From assembly GCF_000720475.1 (NCBI RefSeq), contig NZ_JOAP01000001.1:62001-126000 (forward strand): a DNA stretch of 64,000 bases. Reading direction: 5' to 3'. This document shows, piece after piece, positions 53,977 to 64,000 of this stretch. The notes under the pieces are model-generated. The model had not been told where the DNA came from. It saw only the letters and a list, made by a program, of their open reading frames with translations, and ran no database searches. The stretch is from Streptomyces aureocirculatus (lineage in GTDB: Bacteria; Actinomycetota; Actinomycetes; Streptomycetales; Streptomycetaceae). A program made the translations under genes and the position numbers. The stretch's first letter is position 1. Every line of letters starts with the position of its first letter.

Positions 53977-55182
53977 TCAGGACATGGCGGCCCGTGCCAC
54001 CTTCGGCCCCAGCCAGCGTTTGAGCCGCCGCAGGGCGTCGAGGCGGCCGACGGCCTTGTCGATGCCGTAGTACAGCCCAGGCGGTACGTGCGGCAGCAGG
54101 GGCGAGTGGCGCTGACCGAGGAGGGCGAACATCCGGTGCGGCGGGAGGCCGATGTAGCGGGGCAGGTGCTCGTACCACTGGGCGCTGAAGCGGGCGGCGC
54201 TCTGGATCGACAGGAGTTCGGACTTGCGCCGCTGTTCGTAGGCGGCGAGCGCCGTGGGCAGGTCCGGGTGCTCGCGCAGTGCGCCGGCGAGTGCCATGGC
54301 GTCCTCCAGGGCGAGGGTCGTGCCGGCGCCGATGGAGTAGTGCGTGGTGTGGGCGGCGTCGCCGACCAGGACCACGTTGTCGCGGTACCAGCGCTGGTTG
54401 GTGAGGGTGCGGAAGGTCAGCCACTGGGGCCTGCCGTCGGCGTCGGCGCGGCCGATGAGGGGGTGCCCTTCGAGCAGGTCGGCGAAGAGCTTCTCCAGGA
54501 GGGCGAGCCCGTCCGCCTCGTCGGCACGGTCGAGCCCTAGGCCCGCCCAGGTCTCGGGGGCGCACTCGACGACGCAGGTGCTGCCCTCGGCGCCGTAGCC
54601 GTACGCGTAGCACCAGACCCAACCGTGCTCGGTCTGCACGAAGGAGAAGGTGAAGGCGTCGAAGACCTTGGTGGTGCCGAGCCAGGTGTAGTGGTTGCGC
54701 CCCGCCCTGACCTCGGTGCCGAAGTGGTCGGCGTCGCGGGTCCGCAGGGAGCTGTGCAGGCCGTCGCCCGCGACGATCAGGTCGGCGTCGGCGGGCAGTG
54801 CGCCGGGGGCGGCCTCCCGCGCGAACTCCAGGCGTACACCGAGCTCCCTGGCCCGCCCGGCGAGGATCTCCAGGAGCCGGTGGCGGCCGATGCCGAAGCC
54901 CTCGTCGCCGCGGTGCCGTGTCGTCAGGTCCCGTACACCGTCCCGTACATGGGCCACTCCGTCGCTCCAGCGCACCGAGTGGCCCGCGACAGCTCGCGCC
55001 GACTCCGGATCGTGCTCCTCCAGCTTGTCGAGCAGCCCACGCCAGTAGGTGACGCCCCACCCGTAGGTCGACCCCTCCGGGTTGCGCTCGTACACGGTGA
55101 CCTCGGTGGCCGGGTCCTGACGCTTCAGCAGGATCGAGAGGTACAGACCCGCGGGTCCGCCTCCGACGCAGACGACCTTCAC
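53977..55182 (-). CDS. FAD-dependent aromatic-type monooxygenase
   Basis: A 401-residue flavoprotein of the p-hydroxybenzoate hydroxylase group. The N-terminal FAD motif is VVCVGGGPAGLYLSILLK, the middle motif DLIVAGDGLHSSLR, and the C-terminal FAD motif NVVLVGDAAHTTHYSIGAGT. HYSIG with a long Gly-Trp-Gly start resembles the anthraniloyl-CoA/salicylyl-CoA monooxygenase subgroup. GTG at 55182 has GAGG five bases upstream. It is divergent from the NRPS-PKS gene, so it could be a tailoring enzyme for that product, but this is position-based only. Confidence 0.85.
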   Translation of the reverse strand: MKVVCVGGGPAGLYLSILLKRQDPATEVTVYERNPEGSTYGWGVTYWRGLLDKLEEHDPESARAVAGHSVRWSDGVAHVRDGVRDLTTRHRGDEGFGIGRHRLLEILAGRARELGVRLEFAREAAPGALPADADLIVAGDGLHSSLRTRDADHFGTEVRAGRNHYTWLGTTKVFDAFTFSFVQTEHGWVWCYAYGYGAEGSTCVVECAPETWAGLGLDRADEADGLALLEKLFADLLEGHPLIGRADADGRPQWLTFRTLTNQRWYRDNVVLVGDAAHTTHYSIGAGTTLALEDAMALAGALREHPDLPTALAAYEQRRKSELLSIQSAARFSAQWYEHLPRYIGLPPHRMFALLGQRHSPLLPHVPPGLYYGIDKAVGRLDALRRLKRWLGPKVARAAMS

Positions 55183-55526
55183 GTACACCTCTACACGTCG
55201 CACACGTTGCTCAAGATTGCTGACCGTGACGGAGCGTAGCAGTATGAAAGGTGATTTTTACTGAATGCGTGATTTAAGCCTGGCTGGGTCACCCTGAGTC
55301 CGTACGAACAGCTACCCCGCTCGGCGGCGTGTCGCCACACCCGGCCACCGCCGGCTTCGACGAGACGATTCGGCTCCGGCGGCATTCCCAGGAACCGAAA
55401 TTCCTTCGCCGCGCCTTGGGGAGGCGCGGACGGTCCGCCATTGACAGACGCATACGGGCTGATCAATCATCACCACGGGCGGCCACATTGGCCGTTGAAA
55501 CGACCGGCGCGCTGTATGCGCCGCGA
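55183..55526. other. Divergent promoter region before the NRPS-PKS gene
   Basis: A 344-base interval with a distinctly AT-rich patch (about 55240-55280) near the FAD monooxygenase side. A GGGGAGG run at 55417-55423 resembles a ribosome site but has no properly spaced in-frame start. I see no gene. It should hold promoters for both directions. Confidence 0.5.

Positions 55527-64000
<8,474 letters not shown>

Overview
The window is high-GC actinobacterial DNA, almost certainly from a Streptomyces. Evidence: extreme third-position GC, many GTG starts, tight GTGA/ATGA stop-start overlaps, a coelichelin-type siderophore cluster, a light-controlled carotenoid (lit-crt) cluster, an F420-type oxidoreductase and many secreted enzymes. 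The mix of secondary metabolism, accessory catabolism and orphan genes fits a chromosome-arm segment. Both ends cut through large assembly-line genes.

1-17 kb: hydroxamate siderophore region. A truncated NRPS (A-T-E-C-A-T-E-C-A...) carries specificity codes read as DINYWGGIGK (formyl-hydroxyornithine type) and DFWNIGMVHK (Thr), as in coelichelin synthetase CchH. It is followed, all leftward, by an ABC exporter, a ferrisiderophore lipoprotein, an ATPase and two permeases. A formyltransferase (cchA) runs divergently. Five DmdR/IdeR-like iron boxes punctuate the region. The ornithine N-hydroxylase (cchB) is not at its usual place between cchC and cchA.

17-22.3 kb: assorted genes. A TetR regulator faces an NTF2-like protein across a clear palindromic operator. 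They are followed by an O-methyltransferase, an AraC regulator, a P450 with an unusual I-helix and a small unknown protein.

22.3-34.4 kb: isorenieratene-type carotenoid genes. crtY-crtU run leftward. crtE-crtI-crtB and a complete Rieske oxygenase run rightward with 4-nt overlaps, then a photolyase, the B12-binding light repressor litR and the sigma factor litS. The Rieske gene occupies the slot where crtV would be expected, and crtT is absent. A small protein and a possible 24-residue membrane peptide close the region.

34.4-41.9 kb: an ArsB/CitMHS-like transporter, two nucleotidyltransferases, a secreted GH63-like glycosidase, a trypsin-like protease and a secreted protein with a Cys-His arrangement like CheD/CNF1 deamidases. 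The last is preceded by a leader able to form mutually exclusive hairpins.

41.9-50.5 kb: a four-carbon acid-sugar catabolic operon under a GntR regulator with an AT-rich palindromic operator. It encodes a D-2-hydroxyacid dehydrogenase, an OtnI-like isomerase with an 18 x 12-residue repeat extension, a racemase-like protein, an OtnK-like kinase, a class II aldolase (OtnC-like) fused to a ModA-like binding domain, and a DctM-like permease with no TRAP partners in view.

50.5-55.2 kb: small membrane proteins, a hydrolase, an F420-type enzyme, an SRPBCC protein, an unknown protein and a FAD monooxygenase. 55.5-64 kb: the start of an NRPS-PKS hybrid, A(Ile/Val-like)-T-C-A(Pro-like)-T-KS-KR, with no AT domain after the KS. 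This suggests a trans-AT assembly line starting from a branched-chain aminoacyl-prolyl unit. Short in-frame tandem repeats recur in unrelated genes throughout.
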